A stretch of 64,000 bases of DNA from an uncultured Clostridia bacterium (GCA_947856675.1 CANUCM010000067.1:15977-79976); one strand, 5' to 3'. Counted from the stretch's first letter, positions 16,049 to 24,685 are shown. Numbers and translations: made by a program. Notes: generated from the sequence alone by a model not told the origin.

Positions 16049-17135
16049 ACCTGCGCTCCACGCTTTCGGGGACAAACATCGGAGAAACATCAAACACCGC
16101 AACATCACCCGGCGCACAGTCGATCTCCGTAACGTCCGCGACGGTATGGTTCACACCGACATGCCCCAGTACACGCGCCCGCTTTCCGTTGATCAGGACA
16201 TAAAAGCGTTTGCCTGTTACAAAGGACTTGAAGGCGCTGGCTGCATACCGGATGCAGTCTCCGAAGCGGAAGGTATCGCGCGCTTTTTCGAGCATGAAGC
16301 CATCGGCCGTGCCTACGGGGATAATCGCAATTTTTGTCGGGCGCTTTGTCACATAGGCGCTGCCATACCCGATGCCGTGACCCTTGGTCAGCCAGCGCAC
16401 CTCTGCCACGGAGCTGTGCAGCCTGCCTGTTTTCTGAAGCCCATAGTCTCCGCGGCATGTAAGCCTGCCGCCCACAGAAGAACCGGGGCGCACCGCGTCG
16501 AGCATGGGAAGGTCGCAGTAAAACAGTCCGGCTGAGTTGGCTGCGTGAAGCATCCCGGGCTCCAGGCCGGCCTGACGCACCTTGGCGGCCACATCCAGCA
16601 GCATCCTGCACTGCTCCTGTGTCTTTTTCCGGCTGCGGAAAGCGCACGGAAAGTGAGTGTACATTCCCGTGACATTGAGGTTTGTCATAAAACGATAGAC
16701 CGACAAAATGCGTTCAAGCTCGGAAGGTTCAAACCCATAACGCCCCATGCCTGTATCGATCTTGATGTGCACGTCGCACGAAAGGCCCTCTTTCTCGGCC
16801 ATTCCGTTGAGAGCCACGGCGGCGTCATAGGAACCGATGGTTGCTGTGGCGCAGGCTGTCAGGATCTGCCGGATATCTTCGGGGCAGGAAGTGGAGCGCA
16901 AAATGAGAATTTCTTCTTCCGAAAAACCCCAATCGCGAAGGCGTACGGCATCCTGGGGCTCTGCAACGGCAAAGCGGCGAACCCCGTGCTGGCGAAGCAA
17001 ATCGGCCATTTGCCGCAAATCCAGGCCGTATGCATTGGCTTTAAGCACTGCTATGACGGCGGCGCCGCCGGCTTTTTCGCGAATTTTGTCGAGATTGTTG
17101 ACAATTTTATCTTTTTCTACGATTAAAACCTTCAT
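16041..17135 (-). CDS. Alanine racemase-like protein, divergent active site
   Basis: A 364-residue two-domain PLP racemase. The PLP lysine is K32 in VLKANAYG; HAANSAG and RPG are present, and the opposite-face Tyr is in GHGIGYGSAY. However, two usually conserved stretches differ: the MDQ motif reads GHVGVNHTV, and the phosphate-binding GYADG reads VGTADGF. It may be a slow or altered-specificity amino-acid racemase rather than the housekeeping Alr. It lies between femAB and the decarboxylase, all overlapping or closely spaced. A housekeeping alr elsewhere in the genome would be expected. Confidence 0.75.
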   Translation of the reverse strand: MKVLIVEKDKIVNNLDKIREKAGGAAVIAVLKANAYGLDLRQMADLLRQHGVRRFAVAEPQDAVRLRDWGFSEEEILILRSTSCPEDIRQILTACATATIGSYDAAVALNGMAEKEGLSCDVHIKIDTGMGRYGFEPSELERILSVYRFMTNLNVTGMYTHFPCAFRSRKKTQEQCRMLLDVAAKVRQAGLEPGMLHAANSAGLFYCDLPMLDAVRPGSSVGGRLTCRGDYGLQKTGRLHSSVAEVRWLTKGHGIGYGSAYVTKRPTKIAIIPVGTADGFMLEKARDTFRFGDCIRYAASAFKSFVTGKRFYVLINGKRARVLGHVGVNHTVADVTEIDCAPGDVAVFDVSPMFVPESVERRYV

Positions 17136-17170
17136 ATCTCAAGCCCCCGCGTCTGGTTTATTTCTTCGGT

Positions 17171-18271
17171 CTACGATTTTGGAGAGGGTTGCGGCTTTTC
17201 AGCGGAAGATTTCTCTGCCCGGTCCCTGCGCACAGCCAGATTGTGGCGTATGGAACGCAGCGTATCCATTCCCGTGTCAGCGGCAAAGTTTATCAGCGGA
17301 TGATAGATCATCTCAAACTCCCCGCAAAACTCCACCAGCTCTCCGGAAAATCCTTTTTTGAAAAGATAGAGGCCGTACAGCGGGTTTTCGGGGGTCAAAT
17401 CACCGGAAACGCCGCGAAAATCATAAATATCGCACCCGGTTTCCAGGGCCCACCGGATCATTTCCCACTGAAGCTGGTAGTTTGGCATGACATTGCGGTA
17501 CTGGTTGGAGGAAGCTCCGTAAAGGTACCACACCTTATTTCCGTAGTGAATGGCTATCGTACCGGCAATGGGCTTGTCCTGCCAGAATGCCATGTACAAG
17601 CGGGCGTGTTCACCCAGTGCGTCCAGCATTTTTTCAAAATAGGAAAGCGGACGGACAATAAATCCATCGCGGGCGCCGGTCTCCTGCATAATGGACGAAA
17701 AGGCCGGAAGCATTTCCTTGCCGCACAGCCTGACTTCGACGCCTTTGCGAATGGAAAGCCGGAGGTTATACCGGGTTTTCTGGTGAAAAGCGGCCAGCAG
17801 CTCTTCTTCGGTTTTATTTTTGACGTCCAGACGGAAGACATAGTTTGGCTGGATTCCCTCAAAATTTTTGCCGCCCGCCTTCCGGCGATACCCCAGTTTT
17901 TCCATAATGGAAATAAACTGCGTATCCTCGCTTTTGACATCGGGGTCCAGTTTGAGGGCATACGCGCGGTGTTTTTTGGCCAGCGCCGCAGCGCCCCGGG
18001 TCAGCTCCGCAAGGGTTTCTTCATCATGCACATCGCACACCGGGCCGCGCGCGGCATACATTAAAGTGTAGGGGAGCCCGGGCATTTTGCGGATGAGAAC
18101 AGACAGGCCGCCCCGGATGGTTCCGTCGGCGCCGCGCGCAATCACAGCTTCCCATGTCCAGCTGCTTTTTACATCAGCCCAAAGCCGCGACTGCAGAAAA
18201 TGCCCTTTGGGGCTTTTTTGGCAAAAATCTTCATATTCTTTCAGGGTATTTGGGGTCACAAGTTCAAACAT
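17171..18271 (-). CDS. FemAB/FemX-type aminoacyltransferase
   Basis: A 366-residue protein of the peptidoglycan bridge family (FemX, MurM, FemAB). It has two GNAT-like domains: the first at 1-160, the second at 180-330 with typical GTIAIHYGNKVWYLYGAS and DIYDFRGVSG stretches, ending NPLYGLYLFKKGF. These enzymes add amino acids from aminoacyl-tRNA to lipid II. The position next to a racemase-like gene suggests a role in peptide cross-bridge chemistry. A GGAGG site precedes the ATG. Confidence 0.88.
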   Translation of the reverse strand: MFELVTPNTLKEYEDFCQKSPKGHFLQSRLWADVKSSWTWEAVIARGADGTIRGGLSVLIRKMPGLPYTLMYAARGPVCDVHDEETLAELTRGAAALAKKHRAYALKLDPDVKSEDTQFISIMEKLGYRRKAGGKNFEGIQPNYVFRLDVKNKTEEELLAAFHQKTRYNLRLSIRKGVEVRLCGKEMLPAFSSIMQETGARDGFIVRPLSYFEKMLDALGEHARLYMAFWQDKPIAGTIAIHYGNKVWYLYGASSNQYRNVMPNYQLQWEMIRWALETGCDIYDFRGVSGDLTPENPLYGLYLFKKGFSGELVEFCGEFEMIYHPLINFAADTGMDTLRSIRHNLAVRRDRAEKSSAEKPQPSPKS

Positions 18272-18287
18272 GACTATCCTCCGTTGA

Positions 18288-19076
18288 TTAGAAAAAGCGT
18301 TCGATTACTTCCAGCACGCCGAAAGACCGCTCATTGCGGCACACGTAGTCACTTTGCTGCTTGACAGACGCAAGGCCGTTTTTCATGCAGCATCCGATAC
18401 CGGCCCACAGCAGCATCTCCGTATCGTTGTCCGAATCCCCGCAGGCAACGGCGTCGACAGGCGTCAGGCCAAAGCTGCGGCACAGCAGATCCAAAGAGTG
18501 AGCTTTTGTCACACCGTTGTCCATCATTTCCAAAAGATAGGGCTTGGAAGCCGCAAGATACAGCCGATCGCCAAGCTCCCTGCGCAGGATTTTCTTGCGG
18601 CGTGCAATTTCCTCCGGCTGCGCGGCGGTCATCAGTTTTGGGGTCGGGCCCAGCGATGCGCAGCGCAAATCGCCCACTTCCAGGCAGGGGGCGTTTTTCA
18701 GGTCGGGATCGATTTCCGTCTCGCGGACAATTTTTTCAACAACGATCCGATCCTCGTTGTACAGCTGAAGATACCAGTGGTGACATGCCGCAATTTCAAT
18801 GATTTTGTGCATGGCATCCATCGGAACCGGAAAGAAATGCTGCGGCTGCGGCGCGCCGGCCGCCCGGATCATCGCGCCGTTATACACAACAAGCGGTGCG
18901 GAAATGCCGACCCGGTCGGCATATTTTTTTGCAGAAGGAAACATTCTGCCTGTGGCCAGTGTCACAAGCACCCCTTTTTCCATCAGCTGCTGCAGTGCGC
19001 AGATGACGGGCTGGGGAATGGTCAAATCCGGCATGAGCAGGGTTTCGTCCAAATCCAGACAAAGCATCTTGGGCAT
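18288..19076 (-). CDS. HAD-IIB (Cof-type) phosphatase
   Basis: A 262-residue protein with HAD motif I DLDETLL (about 6-12), motif II TLATGR, motif III lysine region and motif IV ACGDSDNDTEML, plus a C2 cap between motifs II and III. Cof-type enzymes dephosphorylate sugar phosphates or flavin/nucleotide intermediates; substrate not predictable. The ATG at 19076 follows CGGAGGATTCCCA; a longer frame to 19106 lacks a good site. It is 16 bases before the FemAB gene. Confidence 0.88.
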   Translation of the reverse strand: MPKMLCLDLDETLLMPDLTIPQPVICALQQLMEKGVLVTLATGRMFPSAKKYADRVGISAPLVVYNGAMIRAAGAPQPQHFFPVPMDAMHKIIEIAACHHWYLQLYNEDRIVVEKIVRETEIDPDLKNAPCLEVGDLRCASLGPTPKLMTAAQPEEIARRKKILRRELGDRLYLAASKPYLLEMMDNGVTKAHSLDLLCRSFGLTPVDAVACGDSDNDTEMLLWAGIGCCMKNGLASVKQQSDYVCRNERSFGVLEVIERFF

Positions 19077-19102
19077 TGGGAATCCTCCGGCAGATTGATA
19101 AA

Positions 19103-19675
19103 TCAAAAGAGCTGCTGCAGCGCAGGCAGGTTGACGTGCACCAGCGAAAGCGTAAGCAGAATAAAAATGCAGATGTTGAACAGGGAAAAGAGCTGCGCTG
19201 TATGAATGTAGCGTTTGCGGCCGTTATGATTGCGGCTGTTGTCAAAGCAGAAATAACGGTTCAGGTGAGGGTACTGTTTTAAAAACGTCTCGGTAAACGC
19301 TTCGTACTCAGGTGAAAAGCCGTTTTGCGGGCTGCGTTCCGCCAGATAGCTGGTAATTTTTTTGGCGGTTGCCCAATGCGATTTAAACACATTGTTCCAG
19401 CGTTCGGTCAGCTCTTTGCAAATGTAATTGAGCACCATCAGCAGCATGATAATGACAGACGAAAAAAACGGGCTGTCCAGATCAGCTATCACGGCCAAAA
19501 CGCCGCCGACCAGAGCGGCAAACAGCGTGACAAACATCATGCGCTCGTTTTCCGCATGCCGGGCCTGGTTCAGGTTTTCTTTCATGATTTCAAGCAAAAA
19601 TGTGTCATCCAGTTTGTCCGCGGGCATAAACGGTTCGCGGCTGCATTCTTGTGCAGCGGCAGGCTGCTGGTTCAT
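19103..19675 (-). CDS. Unknown membrane protein with two or three segments
   Basis: A 190-residue protein. Residues 1-45 are polar and helical; two adjacent hydrophobic segments follow (about 46-64 and 70-87), then a basic/aromatic cytoplasmic region, and a last segment near 163-180. The layout loosely recalls small SLATT-like membrane sensors, but I cannot support a family. It is the first gene of the eight-gene minus-strand run, preceded by GAGGGA. Confidence 0.55.
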   Translation of the reverse strand: MNQQPAAAQECSREPFMPADKLDDTFLLEIMKENLNQARHAENERMMFVTLFAALVGGVLAVIADLDSPFFSSVIIMLLMVLNYICKELTERWNNVFKSHWATAKKITSYLAERSPQNGFSPEYEAFTETFLKQYPHLNRYFCFDNSRNHNGRKRYIHTAQLFSLFNICIFILLTLSLVHVNLPALQQLF

Positions 19676-19762
19676 ATCATTCCCTCTTTATCTACAGTCT
19701 ATTTTTTATTTTACAACATTTCCCCGCGAAATACCACAGGCGTACAGGGATTTATGCAAAAA

Positions 19763-19789
19763 AACAGCCGCCCATAAAGGACGGCTGTT
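19763..19789 (-). terminator. Terminator after gap
   Basis: An inverted repeat AACAGCCG / CGGCTGTT, 10 bases after the gap stop on the minus strand, followed on that strand by a T-tract. Confidence 0.78.
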
Positions 19790-19799
19790 AAAAAACGGA

Positions 19800-20822
19800 T
19801 CAGTCGGTGATGCCGTTGTCCACCTTATACATATGGCGAACCAGTTCAAGCGTTTTGCAGCTGTAGCCCCACTCGTTGTCATACCAGGCAACCAGCTTCA
19901 CAAAATGGCGGTTCAATGCCATTCCTGCGTTGGCGTCAAAAATGCAGGTATGCGAATTGTCCGCGAAATCCGAAGAAACAAACATCTGGTCACAATACTG
20001 CACAACGCCGGCCATTTCGTTTTCCGATGCGCGCTTGACGGCGGCGCAGATCTCTTCATAGCTGGCTTCCTTTTCCAGCATGACCGTCAAATCCACGACG
20101 GAAACATCAGGCACCGGGACGCGGAACGACATGCCGGTCAGCTTTCCGTTGAGCGACGGGATGACTTTTCCGACGGCTTTGGCGGCGCCGGTGGAAGAGG
20201 GAATGATGTTGGCTGAAGCGGCGCGTCCTGCACGCCAGTCCTTGGTCGAGGTGCCGTCCACCACTTTCTGGGAAGCGGTCATCGCGTGAATGGTCGTCAT
20301 CAGCCCTTCGCTGATTCCAAAGTTGTCATGTACTATTTTTGCCAGGGGAGCCAGGCAGTTGGTTGTGCAGGATGAGTTGGAAACGAACTTCATATCCGGG
20401 GTATATTCGTTCAGGTTGACTCCGACGACAAACATGGGTGTGTCGTCTTTGGACGGCGCGGAGAAAATCACTTTCTTTGCGCCGGCGTCAATGTGCGGCT
20501 GTGCTTTTTCGCCGGTCAGGAAGCGCCCGGTACAATCGATGACATAGTCTGCACCGACCGAAGCCCAGGGAATGTCGCCGGGTTCTTTGGCAGTAAACAG
20601 GGGAATCCTTTTACCGTCTACAATCAGGGCGCTTTCGTCAGAAGTGACGTCGTTGCGCAGAGTACCGTGTGTGGTGTCGTACTTCAGCATATAAGCCAGA
20701 TAATCGGGGGCCTTGGACGGAGCGTTGATGCCGACAATTTTAATATCGGGCATGGAAAGGGAAGCACGCAGCGCCAAGCGGCCTATTCTGCCGAATCCGT
20801 TGATACCAACCTGAATGCTCAT
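19800..20822 (-). CDS. gap: Glyceraldehyde-3-phosphate dehydrogenase
   Basis: A 340-residue protein with the NAD-binding GINGFGRIGR start, catalytic Cys152 in SNSSCTTNC, catalytic His in TTIHAMTASQ and the WYDNEWGYS signature near the end. It oxidises glyceraldehyde-3-phosphate in glycolysis. It is transcribed alone (pgk is not adjacent) from a good sigma-A promoter with an embedded direct repeat. Confidence 0.97.
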   Translation of the reverse strand: MSIQVGINGFGRIGRLALRASLSMPDIKIVGINAPSKAPDYLAYMLKYDTTHGTLRNDVTSDESALIVDGKRIPLFTAKEPGDIPWASVGADYVIDCTGRFLTGEKAQPHIDAGAKKVIFSAPSKDDTPMFVVGVNLNEYTPDMKFVSNSSCTTNCLAPLAKIVHDNFGISEGLMTTIHAMTASQKVVDGTSTKDWRAGRAASANIIPSSTGAAKAVGKVIPSLNGKLTGMSFRVPVPDVSVVDLTVMLEKEASYEEICAAVKRASENEMAGVVQYCDQMFVSSDFADNSHTCIFDANAGMALNRHFVKLVAWYDNEWGYSCKTLELVRHMYKVDNGITD

Positions 20823-20869
20823 GTCTTAACATCCTCCAAAGATTGTTTGTTTTTCCTCATATTCCCTTA

Positions 20870-20901
20870 CACAAACATTATAATCTGTCACAAACATTAT
20901 A
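20870..20901. repeat. 13-bp direct repeat CACAAACATTATA (2 copies, 19-bp period) in the gap promoter
   Basis: Exact copies at 20870-20882 and 20889-20901. The second contains the gap -10 (TATAAT on the minus strand); the first lies just downstream, near the expected transcription start. This fits either an operator for a dimeric or tandem regulator or a small duplication of the core promoter. Confidence 0.6.
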
Positions 20902-20924
20902 CACTATCCTTTGTGGTGTAACAA
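20896..20924 (-). promoter_or_regulatory. Sigma-A promoter of gap
   Basis: On the minus strand TTGTTA, exactly 17 bases, TATAAT, about 74 bases before the ATG. Confidence 0.72.
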
Positions 20925-20965
20925 GCCGTTTAATCCATAAATTCTGTGCGCCTTCTAAAATTTAT

Positions 20966-20994
20966 TTGTCATAAAGATAAAAATACTGTATGAT
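20966..20994 (+). promoter_or_regulatory. Sigma-A promoter of the kinase-like gene
   Basis: TTGTCA, exactly 17 bases, TATGAT, 49 bases before the ATG at 21043. Confidence 0.72.
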
Positions 20995-21042
20995 AAGAAT
21001 AAATGTCGCAAAGGTTCGAACAATGTCGAAAGAGGTGACGGC

Positions 21043-22164
21043 ATGGGTGCCGAAAAAACATCTCCCCTGGCTTTCGGCCAGGTATATGACCTTTTCCGGG
21101 GTGATGAGGACTTTTACTTTCTGTGTTCCGCCTCAGGCCGCGTGCTGTTTACCGCCGGCAGCCTGAAGCTGTTTTTGGAAAATGATCTGACCGGCCGCAA
21201 TCTCAACGATTTTTTGTCGGATACGCTGGCGGCCAACATTATTGCCGCCGCTTTTCAAAAAGAATATTATGAGTTTCAGTGTGAACTGTTCGGAAAAAAC
21301 TTCCGCGGGGCAGCCGAACCGTCTGACGGGTATATTGTCGTCATACTTTTCCCCGTCAGTGAAGACGGAAAAGCTTTTATCCGCAAAAACTCCGCGCAGT
21401 TTATCAGCCGCGAAATTTCCGACCAGCTCAGCCTGATGTCTGCGGCTGTCAGCCTTCTGCGCAAGGAGGCGTCCCAGCTGAGCGAAGCCAAAAAAATGGA
21501 TGCGCCGATTTCCGTAATCAGCCAGAGCATTATGCGGCTGCTCCGGCTGTCCCGCAACATGCTCGACTGCGCCCTGTATGAAAACGGGTCGCTCCCTCTG
21601 TATCTGCACGAAGGGGATCTGCGCGCCTTTTGCGCCGATCTTGCCAGCCGCCTTCATCCGATATGCCGCAAAGCGGAAATCAATCTTGAGTGGAATCTCC
21701 CCAAAGAGCCTGTTGTCTGCCTGTTTGACGAGGAAAAGGTCGAGCGGATGATTCTCAATCTGATTTCCAATGCCGTACGGGCCGGAAAAAACGCACCCAT
21801 TCTCATTGAGCTTTCCGATCGGGGCAGCAGTGTGGCCATTACGGTCACCGATCGCGGCGGCGGGATTTCCGGAGAATCCATGAGCACCGCAATGAACAAG
21901 CATGCCCGGGCATCGGCCGATCACGGCTCGTCTTCAGGCGGTGCGGGATTTGGGCTTGCTTTGCTGCGCGCATTTGCCGCGCGCCACGGCGGCACTTTGA
22001 TTCTAAGCAGCAATGCCGGCGGCACGTCGGCCTGCATTTCACTGCCCAAAAACCTCGAACAGGAACGAACAGCTTTCAATGCTGTTCACTTAGACTATGC
22101 CGGGGGCTTCGACCATATTCTTTTGGAGCTTTCCGGCGTACTGGGCAAAGAGTTTTACCGGTAA
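21043..22164 (+). CDS. Histidine-kinase-like protein lacking the H-box histidine
   Basis: A 373-residue soluble protein. Residues ~15-105 look like a PAS-type sensor domain. Residues ~115-185 are a dimerisation helix pair, where the usual S-H-E-L motif reads S-R-E-I (R123). Residues ~210-340 are a GHKL ATPase domain with N-box NLISNAVRAGK, G1 DRGGGIS and G2 GAGFGLAL. Without the phospho-accepting His it cannot work as an ordinary autokinase; it may be a pseudokinase, an ATP-dependent switch or a serine kinase. No response regulator gene is adjacent. It has its own promoter and a terminator after it, so it is monocistronic. Confidence 0.8.
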   Translation: MGAEKTSPLAFGQVYDLFRGDEDFYFLCSASGRVLFTAGSLKLFLENDLTGRNLNDFLSDTLAANIIAAAFQKEYYEFQCELFGKNFRGAAEPSDGYIVVILFPVSEDGKAFIRKNSAQFISREISDQLSLMSAAVSLLRKEASQLSEAKKMDAPISVISQSIMRLLRLSRNMLDCALYENGSLPLYLHEGDLRAFCADLASRLHPICRKAEINLEWNLPKEPVVCLFDEEKVERMILNLISNAVRAGKNAPILIELSDRGSSVAITVTDRGGGISGESMSTAMNKHARASADHGSSSGGAGFGLALLRAFAARHGGTLILSSNAGGTSACISLPKNLEQERTAFNAVHLDYAGGFDHILLELSGVLGKEFYR

Positions 22165-22179
22165 TCCTCAGCATGGCAA

Positions 22180-22212
22180 AAAACGGGCCCGCCTGAAAGG
22201 CGGGCCCGTTTT
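22180..22212. terminator. Bidirectional terminator between the kinase-like gene and the CsaB fusion
   Basis: A 15-bp perfect stem AAAACGGGCCCGCCT / AGGCGGGCCCGTTTT with loop GAA, placed between convergent genes. Confidence 0.9.
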
Positions 22213-22221
22213 GTCATCTCA

Positions 22222-24438
22222 TCAGGCAAGAAGCTCTTTTGCCGCGCGGGCATTTTCTTTTTCCAGTGCCGCCAGTTTTGCAGACACTGCTTCGCCGGCC
22301 TGCCGGCTGCTGCGTGAAATGGCGGCGTCTATCTCGTTGCACAGCCACTCCAAAGTCAGTGAGTGCAAGCCGCAGCAGGCGCTGCTGCCCACATACTCCA
22401 TAAAGCCATTGACTTTGATATCATAAGAGGTGGCAATAAAGGGAACGCCGGCCGCAGCCGAAAAAACCAGCGCGTGCAGGCGCATGGCGCACACCGCCTG
22501 CATTTTTTTCATCAGGGCGATGGTCAGCCCCACATCCTGACCGGTTTCCAGGATATAATGCGGAGAATGCATGGCCTGCGCAGCGCGGCGGGAAGGTTCC
22601 AGATCTTTCGGCAGCTCAATGGGCAGGAAAATTGTCGTCATGCCATATTTGTCATAGGCATAATCGCCGGCTTTTGCAAAAATTTCAAAGCGATCAAAAT
22701 CCATCCAGGGCCTGAGGGAAAAACAGAGATATTTGCCATGTTCTGAAATCCCGCAGAGCCGGAAAAACTCGTCGGCTTCCTGTTCGTCGGCAGGGGAGAG
22801 GCTCATAGCCGGATCGGCGGCCATGCGAATATCGGGGCGGGTGATGCCCATTTCACTCAGCTCTCTTTTGGAAACGGCATCGCGAAGGGTGATGATCTCT
22901 GCATTGGCGTTGAGAATCCGGGCGGCCAGACGGCGGTTGCGTTTATGCTGTACATGCCCGATCCCGCACCCGTACATTAAAACCCGACAGCCGAGATGCC
23001 GCGCAGCCCATATGGTAAACAGGTAAAAATACAGCGAACGGCTGGAAGTAATGTCCTGTATCAGGCTTCCGCCGCCGTTGATGAACAGCCGTGTTTTGCG
23101 CATACACCGGAGGAAGGCGGGAAATCGAAAGGTATACACGGCACGGACCCCGTGCAGAGCCTCGGTTTCCTGCGGCTTGCGGGTCATGACGGTCAGCGGC
23201 ATCAGCGGGTCAATGCTTCGCATGGCGGCGATAATGGCCTTCAAAATCGCTTCGTCACCGGCGTTCCCGCGGCCGTAAGCCCCGCAAATCAGCACACCGT
23301 CACGCGGATTTTTCCGGCGGCGCTCTTCCTTGCTGCAGATGGTTTCATAAATCTCGTACTGACGGCGGGCCATGCCTTCCAGCGAGTAGGTTTCCGACGC
23401 CTTGTCATACAGCCGTTTGGCAAACAGCCGGCGTTTCTCCTCGTTCAGCGACAAATCTACAATGTATTTTGTAAAGGTTTCTACATCTTTTGGCTGAAAA
23501 ATATAGCCGTCTTCACCGTGCGAAATCAACTTGCGCATGCCGCCGACATCGCTTGTAATGACTGCGCACCCTTCCCGAATCCCCTCCAGGATGGAATACG
23601 GGAAGGACTCTGAAATGGAGCACAGCACATCAATGTCGCACGCGGCAAAAAAGCGCGGCACATCGGAAACCCAGCCCAAAAAGCTCACGCTGTCTGAAAT
23701 CCCCAGCTGCTGTGCCAGCGCGACAAGCTTGTCCTTGTCTTCGCCGTCTCCTCCGATCAGCAGCTTGATGTGAGGATTCTGTTTTTTTGCCAGAGCAAAC
23801 GCCTCAAGCAGGGTGGGCAAATCCTTGACCGGGTTTAACCGGGCCGGGATTCCGAGCACTACATCACCGGGATGGTAGTCAAGCCCTGCCGCCCGAAGGT
23901 ATTCGGCTTTATCCACCGGCGGGGCTTTTTGAGAGAAGTCCAGGCCGTTGTAAATGGTCATAATGCGCAGCGGGGAAAACCCGCGCCCTATGAGCATCCG
24001 GCGGAATGTATCGGAAACGGTGACATAATAATCAAACAGGCGCAGCGCCGCCGCGTTCAGCCGTCCGATGGTATTGCGGCGCAAAAAGCTGTGCATATAG
24101 TCCAGCCGGTAGTCGCTGTGAACCGTCGTCACAATGGTTGCACCGCAAAACACCTTTAAAAATACGCCGCCGATGTTGGCTTTTGCGCCGTGGCAGTGGA
24201 CAATGTCCGGCTTCCATTTGCGCGCATAGCGAACCAGACGAAAATAATCGCGCAGGACAAACCCGGAATATATGGTGGTCGTGTCAATGCCGCACGCGGC
24301 TGCGTCATCGGAAAATTCCCCGGTTCGGAGGCTGAAAAGCCGAAGCTCATTGTTTTTTTTCAGCTGCGAGCACAGCGAAAGAATGTGCGGCTTTGCGCCG
24401 CCGCGATCCCCGCCGCCCGCAATGTGCATAATTTTCAT
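22222..24438 (-). CDS. Glycosyltransferase (GT4)-polysaccharide pyruvyl transferase (CsaB) fusion
   Basis: A 738-residue two-domain protein. Residues ~1-375 are a GT-B, family 4 glycosyltransferase (GGGDRGGAKPHI, the VHCHGAKAN segment, and ESFPYSILEG as the EX7E-type site). Residues ~385-738 match CsaB (CGAYGRGNAGDEAIL, NGGGSLIQD, MRLHALVFSA), which adds ketal-linked pyruvate to secondary cell-wall polymer in Bacillus. Pyruvylated polymer is the ligand of SLH-domain proteins. The fusion would couple sugar transfer with pyruvylation. ATG at 24438 is chosen; a GTG at 24462 is an alternative. It is transcribed alone, divergent from the ATP synthase operon. Confidence 0.88.
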   Translation of the reverse strand: MKIMHIAGGGDRGGAKPHILSLCSQLKKNNELRLFSLRTGEFSDDAAACGIDTTTIYSGFVLRDYFRLVRYARKWKPDIVHCHGAKANIGGVFLKVFCGATIVTTVHSDYRLDYMHSFLRRNTIGRLNAAALRLFDYYVTVSDTFRRMLIGRGFSPLRIMTIYNGLDFSQKAPPVDKAEYLRAAGLDYHPGDVVLGIPARLNPVKDLPTLLEAFALAKKQNPHIKLLIGGDGEDKDKLVALAQQLGISDSVSFLGWVSDVPRFFAACDIDVLCSISESFPYSILEGIREGCAVITSDVGGMRKLISHGEDGYIFQPKDVETFTKYIVDLSLNEEKRRLFAKRLYDKASETYSLEGMARRQYEIYETICSKEERRRKNPRDGVLICGAYGRGNAGDEAILKAIIAAMRSIDPLMPLTVMTRKPQETEALHGVRAVYTFRFPAFLRCMRKTRLFINGGGSLIQDITSSRSLYFYLFTIWAARHLGCRVLMYGCGIGHVQHKRNRRLAARILNANAEIITLRDAVSKRELSEMGITRPDIRMAADPAMSLSPADEQEADEFFRLCGISEHGKYLCFSLRPWMDFDRFEIFAKAGDYAYDKYGMTTIFLPIELPKDLEPSRRAAQAMHSPHYILETGQDVGLTIALMKKMQAVCAMRLHALVFSAAAGVPFIATSYDIKVNGFMEYVGSSACCGLHSLTLEWLCNEIDAAISRSSRQAGEAVSAKLAALEKENARAAKELLA

Positions 24439-24514
24439 CAAAAGACCCCGTTTCCTATACACTGGTCTGACATGGGTGCCGGTCTCTGCCGGGCTGTTAT
24501 TACGATGGATTATT

Positions 24515-24544
24515 ATTATATAATAAACACGCCGCAGCGGTCAA
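24515..24544 (-). promoter_or_regulatory. Sigma-A promoter of the GT4-CsaB gene
   Basis: On the minus strand TTGACC, 18 bases, TATAAT, about 75 bases before the ATG. It is divergent from the ATP synthase promoter, about 30 bases away. Confidence 0.65.
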
Positions 24545-24559
24545 CGTTTGAAAACTTTC

Positions 24560-24590
24560 GGGCGGCAAAGCGCTTGAACTTTCGCCGCCC
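24560..24590. repeat. Inverted repeat over the ATP synthase promoter -35 region
   Basis: GGGCGGC-AAAG / CTTT-C-GCCGCCC: an 11-bp stem with one bulged C. The loop contains the TTGAAC -35 element. This could be an operator for a dimeric regulator. As an RNA hairpin it would lie upstream of the transcription start and not be made from this promoter. Confidence 0.55.
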
Positions 24591-24601
24591 TGTGATATAA
24601 T
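24574..24601 (+). promoter_or_regulatory. Promoter of the ATP synthase operon
   Basis: TTGAAC, 16 bases, TATAAT, with an extended -10 (TGA before TATAAT). It lies 85 bases before the first gene. Confidence 0.75.
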
Positions 24602-24685
24602 AGACAAAGCGGTGTCGATTGGCAACAGATTCCCTGCGCGGAAAAATCCGCATGATTCCTGTGTAAAACGATTTCTGGAGGCTTC

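Noticed and set aside
24439..24685. Small RNA or riboswitch in the 247-base gap before atpZ
   Set aside because: Apart from the divergent promoters and the inverted repeat I could not recognise any conserved RNA structure.
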